Assembly (NCBI RefSeq): GCF_000013445.1
Contig: NC_007796.1
Location: 2,144,936 to 2,208,935 of the forward strand
Direction of reading: 5' to 3'
Source of the DNA: Methanospirillum hungatei JF-1
Lineage (GTDB): Archaea; Halobacteriota; Methanomicrobia; Methanomicrobiales; Methanospirillaceae
Length of the DNA stretch: 64,000 bases
The notes under the pieces are model-generated. The model saw nothing but the letters and a program-made list of their open reading frames with translations. It was not told the origin of the DNA and did not search any database. A program made the translations under genes and the position numbers. Below are positions 25,705 to 35,099 of the stretch, piece after piece; position 1 is the first letter of the stretch, and every line of letters starts with the position of its first letter.

Positions 25705-26928
25705 TTATCTTTTCTCCAGCATCAGTCTAATGAGTGGAATGGCAACATCGGATTCAACATGAGTATCTGAAAAGTATGCCACATTGCTCAGAACAACAAC
25801 GCCAATCCCCTCGTCCTTTACAAATGCAATATCAGCCATGAACCGGTTGGTCTCTCCGGCCTTCAGATGGGTCTGGGGAATGCCTTCGGTCTCAAACGTG
25901 TCCCAGAAGAGCGACTGCCAGAGATCAACCTCTTCAGTAGATCGGATGGTTCGTGGATCATGTGACAAATTGACGGCTTTTCTGAGCTCTTCAGGTACAT
26001 CCAGAAACCCGAGCTGCAGGGCAAGGTAAGCTGCCATGTCATCCGCATCAGAGATGATTCCCGCTGCTGGCGTCCAGAACTCATTGTACCTGATGATCAT
26101 CCCTTCGTCATGGTCCGGGGCATACCCACGGTATCCAACTGCAGAACGCTCCAAAAGCTCAGGGTTCCACCCTGCAGCGGTGCTTTTCATCCCAAGCGGG
26201 GTGAGGATACGCTCATTCACGAGCTCCGGATAGGTTCTGTTCTGGACCCGTGCAACGATATCTCCTGCAATGGCCGTCCCTGCGTTTGAATACTCCCAGT
26301 CATCACCTGGAGATCGCGTCAGAGTCAGGTTTGAGAGCCATGCATATACCAGATCTGCCGGTATCTCCTCATATCCCCTGAAGGTTGATTCAGCCTGAGT
26401 TTCGATTGGGTCGCTCTCCTTCTGGTACCGGTAAAAATCATCAGGCACATTGGGAAGTGCTGATGTGTGGGTAGCGAGATCGGAGAGGGTAATCTCCCTG
26501 CCCTGCCATGAGGGGACGGTCACCCCCTCCGGAACATAGGTCTGTATGGGGAGAGACAGGTTTATCACACCCCGAAGCTCTGCATCGGCGAGCAATAGCC
26601 CGGTAAAGGTCTTTGAAACCGATCCAACCTCGAAAGTGGTTCGGTTGTCAGGAGCCTGACCCGTCGCACGATTAGCCATCCCAAAGGTGTAAAGGGCAGA
26701 ACCGTTCCGATCCTCCAGGATAATAACAAGGCTTGGATATGTTCCATTATCAACAAGCGGCTCTGCAATCGAGGCAACCTCCTCAGCGGAGAGCGTGGAA
26801 AATTTTCCTGGAGCAGTCATCCGCCACTCTTCCGGACTCATGAGCCCTGCCACCGGAAGGCAGACCAAAAGGAGGACGAAAAAGATGGGAAAGACCATCC
26901 TTCCGAAGCCATATTCGTTTTGTATCAT
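25705..26928 (-). CDS. beta-lactamase-family serine hydrolase (class C/S12-like)
   Basis: An exported or membrane-anchored protein of 407 residues with an N-terminal hydrophobic segment (MVFPIFFVLLLVCLPVAG). The serine hydrolase motifs are visible: S-x-x-K as VGSVSKTF near residue 102 and Y-x-N as YSNAGTA near residue 215. The family covers D-alanyl-D-alanine carboxypeptidases, esterases and peptidases. Since methanogens of this group lack murein, a peptidase or esterase role outside the cell is more likely (inference). The start overlaps the SdpI-like gene by four bases. Confidence 0.87.
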   Translation of the reverse strand: MIQNEYGFGRMVFPIFFVLLLVCLPVAGLMSPEEWRMTAPGKFSTLSAEEVASIAEPLVDNGTYPSLVIILEDRNGSALYTFGMANRATGQAPDNRTTFEVGSVSKTFTGLLLADAELRGVINLSLPIQTYVPEGVTVPSWQGREITLSDLATHTSALPNVPDDFYRYQKESDPIETQAESTFRGYEEIPADLVYAWLSNLTLTRSPGDDWEYSNAGTAIAGDIVARVQNRTYPELVNERILTPLGMKSTAAGWNPELLERSAVGYRGYAPDHDEGMIIRYNEFWTPAAGIISDADDMAAYLALQLGFLDVPEELRKAVNLSHDPRTIRSTEEVDLWQSLFWDTFETEGIPQTHLKAGETNRFMADIAFVKDEGIGVVVLSNVAYFSDTHVESDVAIPLIRLMLEKR

Positions 26929-27563
26929 GCGATCTTCTCCTTTTTCCAGACGATATACGAATAGACTACAAGATATATGGTTCCTATGATGACCGGAAGA
27001 AGGATGAAGAGGTACGCATACTCCGGTACCAGGATCCCAAGCAGGCAGAGGAGGGCGATGATAAGAAAGACGCGAAATCCGCGTTCATGAGTTTCCTTCC
27101 ATACGGTCTCGCTCTCCATGGTCCAGGGAGTCCGAATCCCGGCAAACCAGTTTGGCTTTACCCGACGGATAAAACATGCAATTCCCCCCATAAGGATGGC
27201 GAAAAGGGCCGATATAACCTGGTTCATTGGAACTTCAATTCTCAGGGCCCAGAGAATGGTGATGAGGAAGAGCAGAAAGAAGAATATATTGAGCAGCAGG
27301 ATAAGTGCGTCATATGCTCCCTGGAATTCCTGGTAGGCTTCCCATTTGGGATCATATCTGGGAAGAATAATCATCAAGAGGGTTATCCCTGCCATAAGAG
27401 CTGGAATGAGGAGGGCCCCTGGGAATACCGGCATTGTCCCGTCCACCTGACCCTGAATATTCAAGTGGGTAGGAATTTCGTCCGGAAGGATGGGGTAAAC
27501 CATGTATGCTATCCCAAAGGTCAGGAGAATGAGGATTATTGAGAGTACCCGAAGCAGCTGCAT
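26925..27563 (-). CDS. SdpI/DUF1648 family membrane protein
   Basis: A membrane protein of 212 residues with six or so hydrophobic helices. The N-terminus carries the DUF1648 pattern (YPILPDEIPTHLNIQGQVDG) and the C-terminal half the SdpI pattern, including NWFAGIRTPWTMESETVWKE. In Bacillus, SdpI gives immunity to the SdpC toxin and binds its repressor; most archaeal members are uncharacterised. It lies between the GNAT gene (4 bases upstream) and the serine hydrolase gene (overlapping), so the three probably form an operon. Confidence 0.9.
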   Translation of the reverse strand: MQLLRVLSIILILLTFGIAYMVYPILPDEIPTHLNIQGQVDGTMPVFPGALLIPALMAGITLLMIILPRYDPKWEAYQEFQGAYDALILLLNIFFFLLFLITILWALRIEVPMNQVISALFAILMGGIACFIRRVKPNWFAGIRTPWTMESETVWKETHERGFRVFLIIALLCLLGILVPEYAYLFILLPVIIGTIYLVVYSYIVWKKEKIA

Positions 27564-27567
27564 ACTA

Positions 27568-28125
27568 TTAGTTCAGCGTTCGGGCATTAGGTTCTTTTCT
27601 GCTCTCGTACCGGTCCCTGAAGAGAACATAGAGGTGCTCATCAAGGAATTGTCCATGTTTCCATATTGCTTTGGTATGTACTGCTTCGTGTTCAAATCCG
27701 CATTTTTCAAGCACCCTCATGGACGACAGATTTGTATGAAATACACCTGCCTGAATCCTGATAATATCCGTGGTTGCAAAGACTACCGGCACACATGCCC
27801 TGACTGCATCGGTCACGACCCCTCTTCCCTGATACTTTTGTGACAGCCAGTATCCAATCTCTGCTGTCCTTCTGTAAACATCCGAAAGCGGGTGAATACC
27901 GATTCCCCCGACAGCCTCCCCATCAACCTCAATTGCGAGCAGGATAGCGATTTGTTCATTCTGTGCCATTGCGATGAACCGGTCTGCATCATCTCTGGAA
28001 TAGGGGGATGGAAATCCGTCCCGCATCCATCGTGCAATATCCGGATTATTTGCATGAATAGAAAGCGAGGGGGCATCACTGACCGACCAGGTCCGCAGGA
28101 TACAGGATGGTGTACTGATATGCAT
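27568..28125 (-). CDS. GNAT acetyltransferase, RimJ/RimL type
   Basis: A protein of 185 residues from the chosen start MHISTPSCILRTWSVSDA, which has a GGAG motif at a suitable distance; the frame is open further upstream but without coding character. The acetyl-CoA site QKYQGRGVVTDAVRA (Q-x-x-G-x-G/A) is seen near residue 113, and the C-terminus, MRVLEKCGFEHEAVHTKA, is typical of RimJ/RimL-like N-acetyltransferases. The substrate is unknown. It is the first gene of the GNAT-SdpI-serine hydrolase operon. Confidence 0.88.
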   Translation of the reverse strand: MHISTPSCILRTWSVSDAPSLSIHANNPDIARWMRDGFPSPYSRDDADRFIAMAQNEQIAILLAIEVDGEAVGGIGIHPLSDVYRRTAEIGYWLSQKYQGRGVVTDAVRACVPVVFATTDIIRIQAGVFHTNLSSMRVLEKCGFEHEAVHTKAIWKHGQFLDEHLYVLFRDRYESRKEPNARTLN

Positions 28126-28265
28126 GATGGTATCTCCATTCGCATGCAGAGGCCCTGGGCTTGCGTTCAAAACAGCGCTCTGCGGATTACTACACAGAAG
28201 TTTTTCTTCTTCGCTCTCAAATATTGAACGATGAACAAACCGGAACAACCGGTTGGGAGATCTCC

Positions 28266-30080
28266 ATGAATTTTAATTTGATACCGAGTAAATTTCATTT
28301 CTCTGCCAGATACTGGTGTCTGTTCTGCATTGTTGGAGGAATTCTGCTCGCAGGTTACAATCCGGTATCCGGCGCAGAGGCCCCTGATATTACCAGTCTT
28401 TCCCCTGATACTGTGCATGCAGGATTCTCCCACCTGGTCACCCTGACCGGACAGGGTTTTTCAGAGGACATGACCATTCGTTTTGCAAAGGATGATTCTG
28501 TCCTGAATGTAACGGACGTGAAAAACCTCTCCGATACATCCGTAACCTTCCGGGTCATTGTCCCGGCTGATGCAAATCCCGGGCTGTATCAGATGATCCT
28601 TCAGTCACCATCACTGGGAGAGCACCGGTATAACCAGGTATTTCATGTCCAGCCTCCGGCAGCACCGGAGATTGTGAATATTTCACCCTCCTCTGCAATG
28701 GCAGGATCATCAGTTCCACTCCAGATAACCGGGAGATATTTCCGCTCCGGCTGTACAGTCCACATTAACCAGGATACAAGACAGATACCGCTTACCAATC
28801 TGTCAGTAAGGTATGACCAGATATCCGGAGAACTCATCCTTCCGACAGATGCCAGACCCGGCTCCTGGAACCTCTCAATAACCAACGCAGACGGGCAGGA
28901 AGCCGTCAGGTCAGAAGGATTTACCGTTATTGCTCTCCCAAAGCCTCAGATCCTTGCCATCACGCCTGACCAGGGTGACATGGATGTCCCGGTGCAGGTA
29001 GCGGTAACCGGCAGCAATTTCCTGAAAGGAGCTACCTTTTCCTTATCAAGAAATGATCTCATCGTGCAGGGAATAGACCCCGTTGTTGATTCACCTGGTC
29101 GTATCATCGGTACGGTGAAGGTTCCTGCCAGGTATCATGAGGGCCTGTGGGACCTTACCGTTACGAATCCTGATGGACAGTCTGCCAGAAAGACCAATGC
29201 CTATCTGAGTGGAGAGCCATATGCTCCCTTTAACCTGCAGATAACTCCGGTCTGGGGAATCCAGGGCACAGACCGTCAGGTTACCATCAGAGGGATGTCA
29301 TTCCTTGAAGGGGATCGGGTCACGTTGCAGCGGGGGGAAAAGACCATATCTGCAAAGAATATCACCATCGTTTCACCAACCCAGATCACCTGTACCATCC
29401 CCATTCCGGAGAATGCTGAGCAGGGGGTCTGGGACGTGGTTGTAACCAGCCGGTATAACAAGAGTGATATTCTCAAAGGCGGTTTCTCCATCTATACGAA
29501 AACATCCCTTCTCCTGTCCGGTATAGAGCCGGCTGCCGGGGAACAGGGGCAGTATCTTACCGCAACCATAGGGGGGAATAACCTTGCAAACGGGTCGTCC
29601 GTCATGCTGACCGCAAGCGGAGAGGACCAGATTCAAAGCGAATCAACTGCACTTGTCCGTCCTGATGAGCTGAAGGCCTGGTTCCATATCCCGTCAGATG
29701 CCATGCCGGATCTGTATGATCTGACGGTCATATTTCCGTCTGGTCAGAAGCTGGTAAAAACCGGAGCTTTCAGGATTCTCTATAATAACACCCCGGTCAT
29801 CGAGTCAATTGAGCCTGACCGGGCTCAGGTTGGAACTGAGGATCTGAAGATCACCGTAACAGGTAAAAATTTCGGGGATGGAGAGTATCTGAACCTGAAT
29901 CTTACCCATAATGCCACGACGATACCGGTATCTGGTGCAGTGTCATACAAAGGAACCCGGATCACCGGATATCTGACCATTCCAAACGGAACCTGGGCCG
30001 GCTGGTATGATCTGGATGTTACCAGGGATGCAGGTCGGGGAAGAAGTGCAACAAAATCAGAGATGTTCAGAGTCCTGTAG
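28266..30080 (+). CDS. secreted/surface protein with tandem IPT/TIG domains
   Basis: A protein of 604 residues with an N-terminal hydrophobic signal (CLFCIVGGILLAGYNPVSG) followed by about six immunoglobulin-like TIG repeats. Each has a start such as PDITSLSPDTVHAGF, PEIVNISPSSAMAGS, PQILAITPDQGDMDV, FNLQITPVWGIQG, LLLSGIEPAAGEQG and PVIESIEPDRAQVGT, and a G-x-N-F core. No anchor or catalytic domain is seen. Such proteins are probable cell-surface binding proteins. The start was set by GGGAG before the ATG and by the signal peptide. It is divergent from the GNAT operon. Confidence 0.85.
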   Translation: MNFNLIPSKFHFSARYWCLFCIVGGILLAGYNPVSGAEAPDITSLSPDTVHAGFSHLVTLTGQGFSEDMTIRFAKDDSVLNVTDVKNLSDTSVTFRVIVPADANPGLYQMILQSPSLGEHRYNQVFHVQPPAAPEIVNISPSSAMAGSSVPLQITGRYFRSGCTVHINQDTRQIPLTNLSVRYDQISGELILPTDARPGSWNLSITNADGQEAVRSEGFTVIALPKPQILAITPDQGDMDVPVQVAVTGSNFLKGATFSLSRNDLIVQGIDPVVDSPGRIIGTVKVPARYHEGLWDLTVTNPDGQSARKTNAYLSGEPYAPFNLQITPVWGIQGTDRQVTIRGMSFLEGDRVTLQRGEKTISAKNITIVSPTQITCTIPIPENAEQGVWDVVVTSRYNKSDILKGGFSIYTKTSLLLSGIEPAAGEQGQYLTATIGGNNLANGSSVMLTASGEDQIQSESTALVRPDELKAWFHIPSDAMPDLYDLTVIFPSGQKLVKTGAFRILYNNTPVIESIEPDRAQVGTEDLKITVTGKNFGDGEYLNLNLTHNATTIPVSGAVSYKGTRITGYLTIPNGTWAGWYDLDVTRDAGRGRSATKSEMFRVL

Positions 30081-30187
30081 GGGAGTATCACTGGTGGCTC
30101 AGATGATCCCCGTCTTTTTTCTGTTCAGGCTGGATCGAATATCGTAATACATGCAGTGATATCCGGCCCCTATGTCTTAACCGGGAA

Positions 30188-31957
30188 TCAGGACAGGCTC
30201 TGCTCCGGATGAGAAAACCGGTACATCCCTTTCGGGACGAGTATCTCAAATAAAGCACCCTTCTGATACTCCCCGGTCTCCCTGATAGTGATGTGGGTAA
30301 TGGATAATATCTCCCTCGCAAGGAACATGCCAAGGCCGGAGTTCTTTCCATACCCTTTCTCAAAGATCAAGGTTTTCTCATCAGGTGAAACTCCCATTCC
30401 ATCGTCAGCATACCTGATCACCAGGGTGTCATCCTGGATGTCATATGTACAGCAGATCCTGGTAATACCTTCACCATGCCGGATTGAGTTATCCATAAGA
30501 TTATAAAAGACCTTTCTGATGAGCGGGTCTGCGTAGACCTGGATTCCGTCAAGGGAGATAGAGAGAGAGATGTCTTTTATGATCAACTCTTTTGAAACAT
30601 TCAGGATGATATCAGATATCTCATTCCACTCCGGCTTATTCAGCCCGATATCCTGGTAGGTCCGGGTGAATTCAATCTGCTTTTTAATTGCGTTAATTGC
30701 TCCTTTTCCCATCTTCACATACTCTGAAGACTCCGGATCATGCTCCACTGCTTCGGCGATGAGCATCATAAGGCCCTGAAGCATAGTGATTTTATTCAGA
30801 ATATCATGGCGGGTGATACTGGAGAGAAGGTTTAGTTTTTTAACCGCCTCTTTAACCGCTTCTTCTGCCCGATGACGTTCAGTCACATCAATCAGTGTCT
30901 CAACAGCACCGATTATCTCACCCTGGTCATTTTTATACGGGGCAGCAAGAATGTACAGCCAGATGCCGTTCTCTTTCATCTCCGGATAATACCGGGTCAT
31001 CTCATATGCCCCATCGATGAGGTCAGACGGATGACAACTGTCACCATACAGTTCATTCAGAATCTGAAAGTTCCGGTCAAGAAGAGCATCTACAAGAAGG
31101 GGTCGTTCAGTCGGGAAAAATGCTTTCCAATGGTTTTTCGTCCCGATCATCTCTGATGCAGGAATCCCTGAAAACTTCTCAAGGGCCCGGTTCCAGGAGA
31201 TGACCGTGTGATTTTGATCGATAACGAACTGGAATGCCGGAGAACTCTGAAGAATTGCAGAAAGTCGCGCTTCACTCTCCCGGTATGCCTGTTCAGATAT
31301 TGCCAGTTTTTCGTTCTCTTCATCCTTTCTCCGGTTAATGGTGATAAATGAGAGGAAGATGGCAACAATGAGCAATGTCCCGACCAGAGGAGGAACGCCG
31401 GCATACAGGGTGATCAATGTCCAGTTTCTCGCGTCGATATCAATCCCGAAAACGCCGATAATAGTACCAGTCTTGGGATCCTGAATCGGTAACAAGCCGC
31501 TGATCCAGGTTCCCCACCGGTCGGTTGTGGGGCCTACTATCCCGGCCTTTCCTGTGGTAAATAACTCACGAACCTGGTCAGAAACCTCCGTATAATCCTG
31601 TCCTGGCGGGGAGTACCCGTCGGTTCCGGGTGATTCGGAGTCAACATAAAAAAACACACCCCCGTCATCCCGCTGCCCCATGATATATACAAACCTGCTG
31701 AGCGGTTCTGCAGCCTTGATACTGACCATCTTCTCTTTCATCGAGATATACGCGGGGTTGGTAAGATCGGCATCTGAACCATGAAAGTTCCTGATAGTGT
31801 CAAGGTCAATTCCTGCTGCGGCAAGTCTGGTTTCTGTGAGGACCTGTTCCCGAAGCTGGGCATCCTTGTGGTACATGAAGACCAGAGTCATGCATCCGCC
31901 GATTCCTATGATAACTGCAAGTATGATGATGACTCGCAGATCAATCCGGGATATCAT
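30188..31957 (-). CDS. membrane sensor histidine kinase with Cache-like and PAS domains
   Basis: A protein of 589 residues. A membrane helix near residues 8-28 and another near 190-210 flank an outer sensor domain with a Cache-like pattern (YIMGQRDDGGVFFYVDSE). A PAS domain follows (FQFVIDQNHTVISWNRAL). The phospho-acceptor histidine is in SSITRHDILNK near residue 395, the N-box in FYNLMDNSIRHGE, and G-boxes in ADDGMGVSPDEK and KNSGLGMFLAREI. The HDILN form of the H-box is frequent in methanogen kinases. No regulator is adjacent. It is divergent from thiE, sharing an upstream region with a TATA-like GATATATATC at about 31994-32003. Confidence 0.9.
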   Translation of the reverse strand: MISRIDLRVIIILAVIIGIGGCMTLVFMYHKDAQLREQVLTETRLAAAGIDLDTIRNFHGSDADLTNPAYISMKEKMVSIKAAEPLSRFVYIMGQRDDGGVFFYVDSESPGTDGYSPPGQDYTEVSDQVRELFTTGKAGIVGPTTDRWGTWISGLLPIQDPKTGTIIGVFGIDIDARNWTLITLYAGVPPLVGTLLIVAIFLSFITINRRKDEENEKLAISEQAYRESEARLSAILQSSPAFQFVIDQNHTVISWNRALEKFSGIPASEMIGTKNHWKAFFPTERPLLVDALLDRNFQILNELYGDSCHPSDLIDGAYEMTRYYPEMKENGIWLYILAAPYKNDQGEIIGAVETLIDVTERHRAEEAVKEAVKKLNLLSSITRHDILNKITMLQGLMMLIAEAVEHDPESSEYVKMGKGAINAIKKQIEFTRTYQDIGLNKPEWNEISDIILNVSKELIIKDISLSISLDGIQVYADPLIRKVFYNLMDNSIRHGEGITRICCTYDIQDDTLVIRYADDGMGVSPDEKTLIFEKGYGKNSGLGMFLAREILSITHITIRETGEYQKGALFEILVPKGMYRFSHPEQSLS

Positions 31958-32023
31958 GATGCCACCAGGTATGTATGATACTTCACGTAGGATGATATAT
32001 ATCTGCATGTCCTAAGAAAACAC

Positions 32024-32644
32024 ATGGATTGTGGTCTGTACATCATTACTGATGAGATTCTGGCTCCTGGCTGCTCACATATACAGATTGCGAAAGAATC
32101 TCTCTCCGGCGGTGCAAAAATCATCCAGCTCCGCGATAAGCGAAGAAATGCAGCAGAACTCTATGCAATTGCGCAGGAGATCCGATCGTTGTGCACTCAG
32201 CATCATGCCCGGTTCATCGTGAATGATAGACTGGACATTGCGCTTGCAGTACAGGCGGATGGCGTCCACCTTGGTCAGGATGATCTCCCCCTCTCTGCCG
32301 CCCGGTTACTGGCTCCCCGGCCCTTCATCATCGGGGTATCGGTGGGGACCGTTGAGGAAGCAGTCCTGGCTGAAAAAGGAGGGGCCGATTATCTTGGGGT
32401 AGGCCCGGTATATCCGACCGGAACAAAGGCAGATGCCGGACCGGCCGTGGGCCCGGGCCTGATTCGGAGTATCAGGGAACGGGTAGCCATTCCCATCATT
32501 GCCATCGGCGGTATCAATCTTACAAATGCAGGCGACGTCCTTGCTGCCGGTGCTGACGGGATTGCAGTCATTTCTGCGGTGATTTGTAGCCCGGATATCG
32601 CCGCCGCTTCCAGAAAATTTGCAGACCTCATGATACATTCATAA
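32024..32644 (+). CDS. thiE: thiamine phosphate synthase
   Basis: A protein of 206 residues, the usual ThiE length. It joins hydroxymethylpyrimidine diphosphate and the thiazole phosphate to give thiamine phosphate. Conserved features are GGAKIIQLRDKR near residue 28, RFIVNDRLDIA near residue 64, DGVHLGQDDLP near residue 78, GVSVGTVEEA and the pyrophosphate-binding GVGPVYPTGTKADAG. The gene is 66 bases before the Thi4-type gene, so the two pathway steps are encoded together. No riboswitch is seen. Confidence 0.94.
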   Translation: MDCGLYIITDEILAPGCSHIQIAKESLSGGAKIIQLRDKRRNAAELYAIAQEIRSLCTQHHARFIVNDRLDIALAVQADGVHLGQDDLPLSAARLLAPRPFIIGVSVGTVEEAVLAEKGGADYLGVGPVYPTGTKADAGPAVGPGLIRSIRERVAIPIIAIGGINLTNAGDVLAAGADGIAVISAVICSPDIAAASRKFADLMIHS

Positions 32645-32710
32645 ACTCCCCCCGATCTCTCCATACAGTCTGGTGCACAAAACGTAGAAATAGTTCAAAC
32701 GAGACGCAAT

Positions 32711-33475
32711 ATGGATATGACGCTTGATGAAATCACCATTAGCAGGGCAATCGTAACCGACCACCTCAACACCCTCATTGAGTACATGGAGATGGATGTT
32801 GCCGTGATCGGGGCCGGTCCGTCCGGTCTTGTCTGTGCTGCCCTCATCGCAGAAAAGGGGTTAAAAGTAGGCCTGATTGAGAAGAAATTATCCATCGGTG
32901 GCGGGATGTGGGGAGGAGGAATGATGTTTCCCCGTATTGTGGTCCAGCAGGAGGCAAAAAGGCTCCTTGACCGGTTTGGTATCAGATCATCAGAATTCGC
33001 TCCAGGGTACTACACGGCCAGATCAGTGGAAGCTGTCACCAAACTCGCCGCTGCAGCATCGGATGCAGGGGTTGAATTTTTCAATCTGACGACGGTTGAG
33101 GATGTCATGATCAAGGGAGATGGAACTCTGTCAGGTCTGGTGATCAACTGGCAGCCGGTGGAAGCGACCGGACTTCATGTGGATCCGCTCACCATTGGGT
33201 GTAAAATGACTGTTGATGCGACAGGTCATGATGCGGTAATAGCCCGGCAGGTGTCGAAAAAGTGTGGAAAACCTGATATTAAGGGAGAAGGGACCATGTG
33301 GGCAGATAATGCGGAGTCTGCCGTGGTCGCTCATACCAAAGAGATATTTCCCGGTCTTTTCGTATGTGGGATGGCGGCAAACGCGGTCTTTGGCGGTCAC
33401 CGGATGGGTCCGGTCTTTGGCGGAATGCTCCTCTCCGGTGAGGCAGCAGCAGAGCAGATCCTCAAAAGGTTCTGA
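32711..33475 (+). CDS. thi4: sulfide-dependent thiazole synthase (archaeal Thi4)
   Basis: A protein of 254 residues that makes the adenylated thiazole precursor of thiamine from NAD, glycine and a sulfur source. The FAD/NAD-binding motif is VAVIGAGPSGLVCAALIAEKG; GGGMWGGGMMFP, ATGHDAVIA and GMAANAVFGGHRMGP are family signatures. In yeast Thi4 the sulfur comes from an active-site cysteine; the equivalent position here is histidine (GLHVDPLTI, about residue 156), as in archaeal enzymes that use free sulfide catalytically. This suits a sulfide-rich anaerobic life. Confidence 0.93.
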   Translation: MDMTLDEITISRAIVTDHLNTLIEYMEMDVAVIGAGPSGLVCAALIAEKGLKVGLIEKKLSIGGGMWGGGMMFPRIVVQQEAKRLLDRFGIRSSEFAPGYYTARSVEAVTKLAAAASDAGVEFFNLTTVEDVMIKGDGTLSGLVINWQPVEATGLHVDPLTIGCKMTVDATGHDAVIARQVSKKCGKPDIKGEGTMWADNAESAVVAHTKEIFPGLFVCGMAANAVFGGHRMGPVFGGMLLSGEAAAEQILKRF

Positions 33476-33479
33476 TATT

Positions 33480-33908
33480 TCATTTTTTTTCAAATGGATT
33501 TAACGAATCAAATATACAGTCTATCTCAACCACATATGGCTTGATGTCTAGAACCGGGGATCCATCCAGAGCCTCTAGGCCGGTTACCGTGATGATCCCC
33601 TTTTCTATCTCTTCTATCCTTCCGATTGAGAGTGCAATCGGGTTTGGCCGTGCAGGTGACCGGATGGTAAACACAGGCCGGGGTTCATCCCAGTCTGGCC
33701 GTTTTGCAAAGAGGATATCCCGTTCTGCCCGATCCATCCAGTATAACACCCAGATATGGGATATCCCCTCCATGGTTCCAAGACCGGGGACGAACTGAGG
33801 ATAGATCTCGATTTTCATCGGTTCAGAGCAGGATCGCCCCTGCCGTGGTGCTGATCCCCGGCTGGTAAATGGTGAATGGATAACGCCGATTGGTTCCAGT
33901 TCTATCAT
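33480..33908 (-). CDS. tRNA (N6-threonylcarbamoyladenosine37-N6)-methyltransferase TrmO-like
   Basis: A protein of 142 residues from the internal start MIELEPIGVIHSPF. The YaeB/TsaA/TrmO beta-barrel signature is clear: GVIHSPF at the start, PRQGR, HIWVLYWMDRA, RSPARPNPIALS and DGSPVLDIKPYV. TrmO methylates t6A37 of tRNA-Thr in bacteria with SAM; archaeal members may act on other tRNAs. The start nine codons further upstream lacks family support. It is convergent with the Thi4 gene, four bases away. Confidence 0.88.
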   Translation of the reverse strand: MIELEPIGVIHSPFTSRGSAPRQGRSCSEPMKIEIYPQFVPGLGTMEGISHIWVLYWMDRAERDILFAKRPDWDEPRPVFTIRSPARPNPIALSIGRIEEIEKGIITVTGLEALDGSPVLDIKPYVVEIDCIFDSLNPFEKK

Positions 33909-33945
33909 GGTTTTCTCTCCTGTACCTCTGTGCATCGATCCATGA

Positions 33946-34440
33946 TTACCCGAACGGGTTCAGTACGAGTATCATCCCGTTCAGGAGGGTTGCAAATACG
34001 GTCCAGCACAGGTAGGGAACCAGAAGCCAGACTGCCGTTCGCGATACCTGTCTGAAATGATGTATGGTCAGGAGTATCAGGAGGATAAGAGCTAATATGA
34101 CGACAAAGCCCCCGGCTACTGACTGCATTCCGAAGAAGACAACCGACCAGAGCAGATTGACGCCAAGCTGGAGAAGAAACCAGACCGTTGCAGTCTTCAC
34201 GGTTCGTTTTTCAAACCCGTGTTTGAGAACAAGCCACCATGCCAGTCCCATCAGAATGTACAGAATGGTCCAGGCAGGTCCAAACACCCAGTTCGGGGGG
34301 CTGAACCAGGGTTTTTGCAACGTCAGGTACCAGCCAGTTATATGTGCCATGGTAAAGGAGGAACCGATGAATCCGATGATGAGAGGAAGAGCAATACAGA
34401 AGATAAAGAGGAGAGCCATGACTATCGGGCGGAATTTCAT
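33946..34440 (-). CDS. tspO: TspO/MBR family membrane protein
   Basis: A protein of 164 residues with five membrane helices. The family signature WYLTLQKPWFSPPNWVFGPAW occurs in two adjacent parts near residues 34-55, followed by WTILYILMGLAWWLV. Met at FRPIVMALLF-preceding ATG was chosen; the longer frame adds a hydrophilic leader not found in the family. TspO proteins bind tetrapyrroles and influence porphyrin handling and stress responses; the role in methanogens is unknown. Confidence 0.92.
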   Translation of the reverse strand: MKFRPIVMALLFIFCIALPLIIGFIGSSFTMAHITGWYLTLQKPWFSPPNWVFGPAWTILYILMGLAWWLVLKHGFEKRTVKTATVWFLLQLGVNLLWSVVFFGMQSVAGGFVVILALILLILLTIHHFRQVSRTAVWLLVPYLCWTVFATLLNGMILVLNPFG

Positions 34441-34686
34441 GATAGTATGGTATCGGTCTTTTATATGTTGAATATGGCGGTCGGGAAACCAAAGATTCCG
34501 ATACCTACTTAAACTCTCATAGCATGTATTACTGTCACTGGCAGGATTCAGAGGAATTTTTGTCACACCGACTAGTGCGAACGTATTGCCCTAAAATTTG
34601 TATAATAACCCTGACAGGTTTTTCGTGATGTTTTTGCACTTTTTACCGGAGATGGTCAGATAACAGAATTAGATCTACAACCAGAT

Positions 34687-34998
34687 ATTGCATCGAATTC
34701 ACAAACACCTGGAGAAGCAGATAGTGAAACCATCAGGGTCCGTCTGCCCAATAGCAGGAAAGGAGAACAGTTTGCCTATGCTGAACTGATGCTGGGCTCA
34801 TTTCATATACGGGTGCGGTGTTCTGATGGCGTGACCAGGCTTGGCAGAATCAAAGGGAAGATGAAACGCCGTGCCTGGATTCGTGAAGGCGATGTCATTA
34901 TCATTACACCCTGGTCATTCCAGGATGAAAAGTGCGATATCTCATACCGGTATACCCCTCCTCAGCGTGACTGGTTGAGACGGAACAAGTATATCTAA
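34687..34998 (+). CDS. translation initiation factor aIF-1A paralogue, non-canonical start
   Basis: The frame gives ETIRVRLPNSRKGEQ, then AELMLGSFHIRVRCSDG and KRRAWIREGDVIIITPW, the OB-fold of archaeal IF-1A, ending RRNKYI. The usual N-terminal tail (NSQTPGEADSE) is encoded in frame, but no ATG, GTG or TTG precedes it; the first ATG (34789) lies inside the OB fold. ATT at 34687, giving IASNSQTPGE, matches the family start best but has no clear ribosome binding site; ATA at 34660 has GGAG in front. It could be a second aIF-1A with a lost or unusual start. Confidence 0.7.
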   Translation: MASNSQTPGEADSETIRVRLPNSRKGEQFAYAELMLGSFHIRVRCSDGVTRLGRIKGKMKRRAWIREGDVIIITPWSFQDEKCDISYRYTPPQRDWLRRNKYI

Positions 34999-35099
34999 TA
35001 TTCTCTTCCGATTTCTTTTTCACTCTCATTTTTGCATCGTCCGGTATTATCAGCCGGGAGAGAGCAAAGGTATTTAATCTTATAAAAAAAGGGTAAAGT

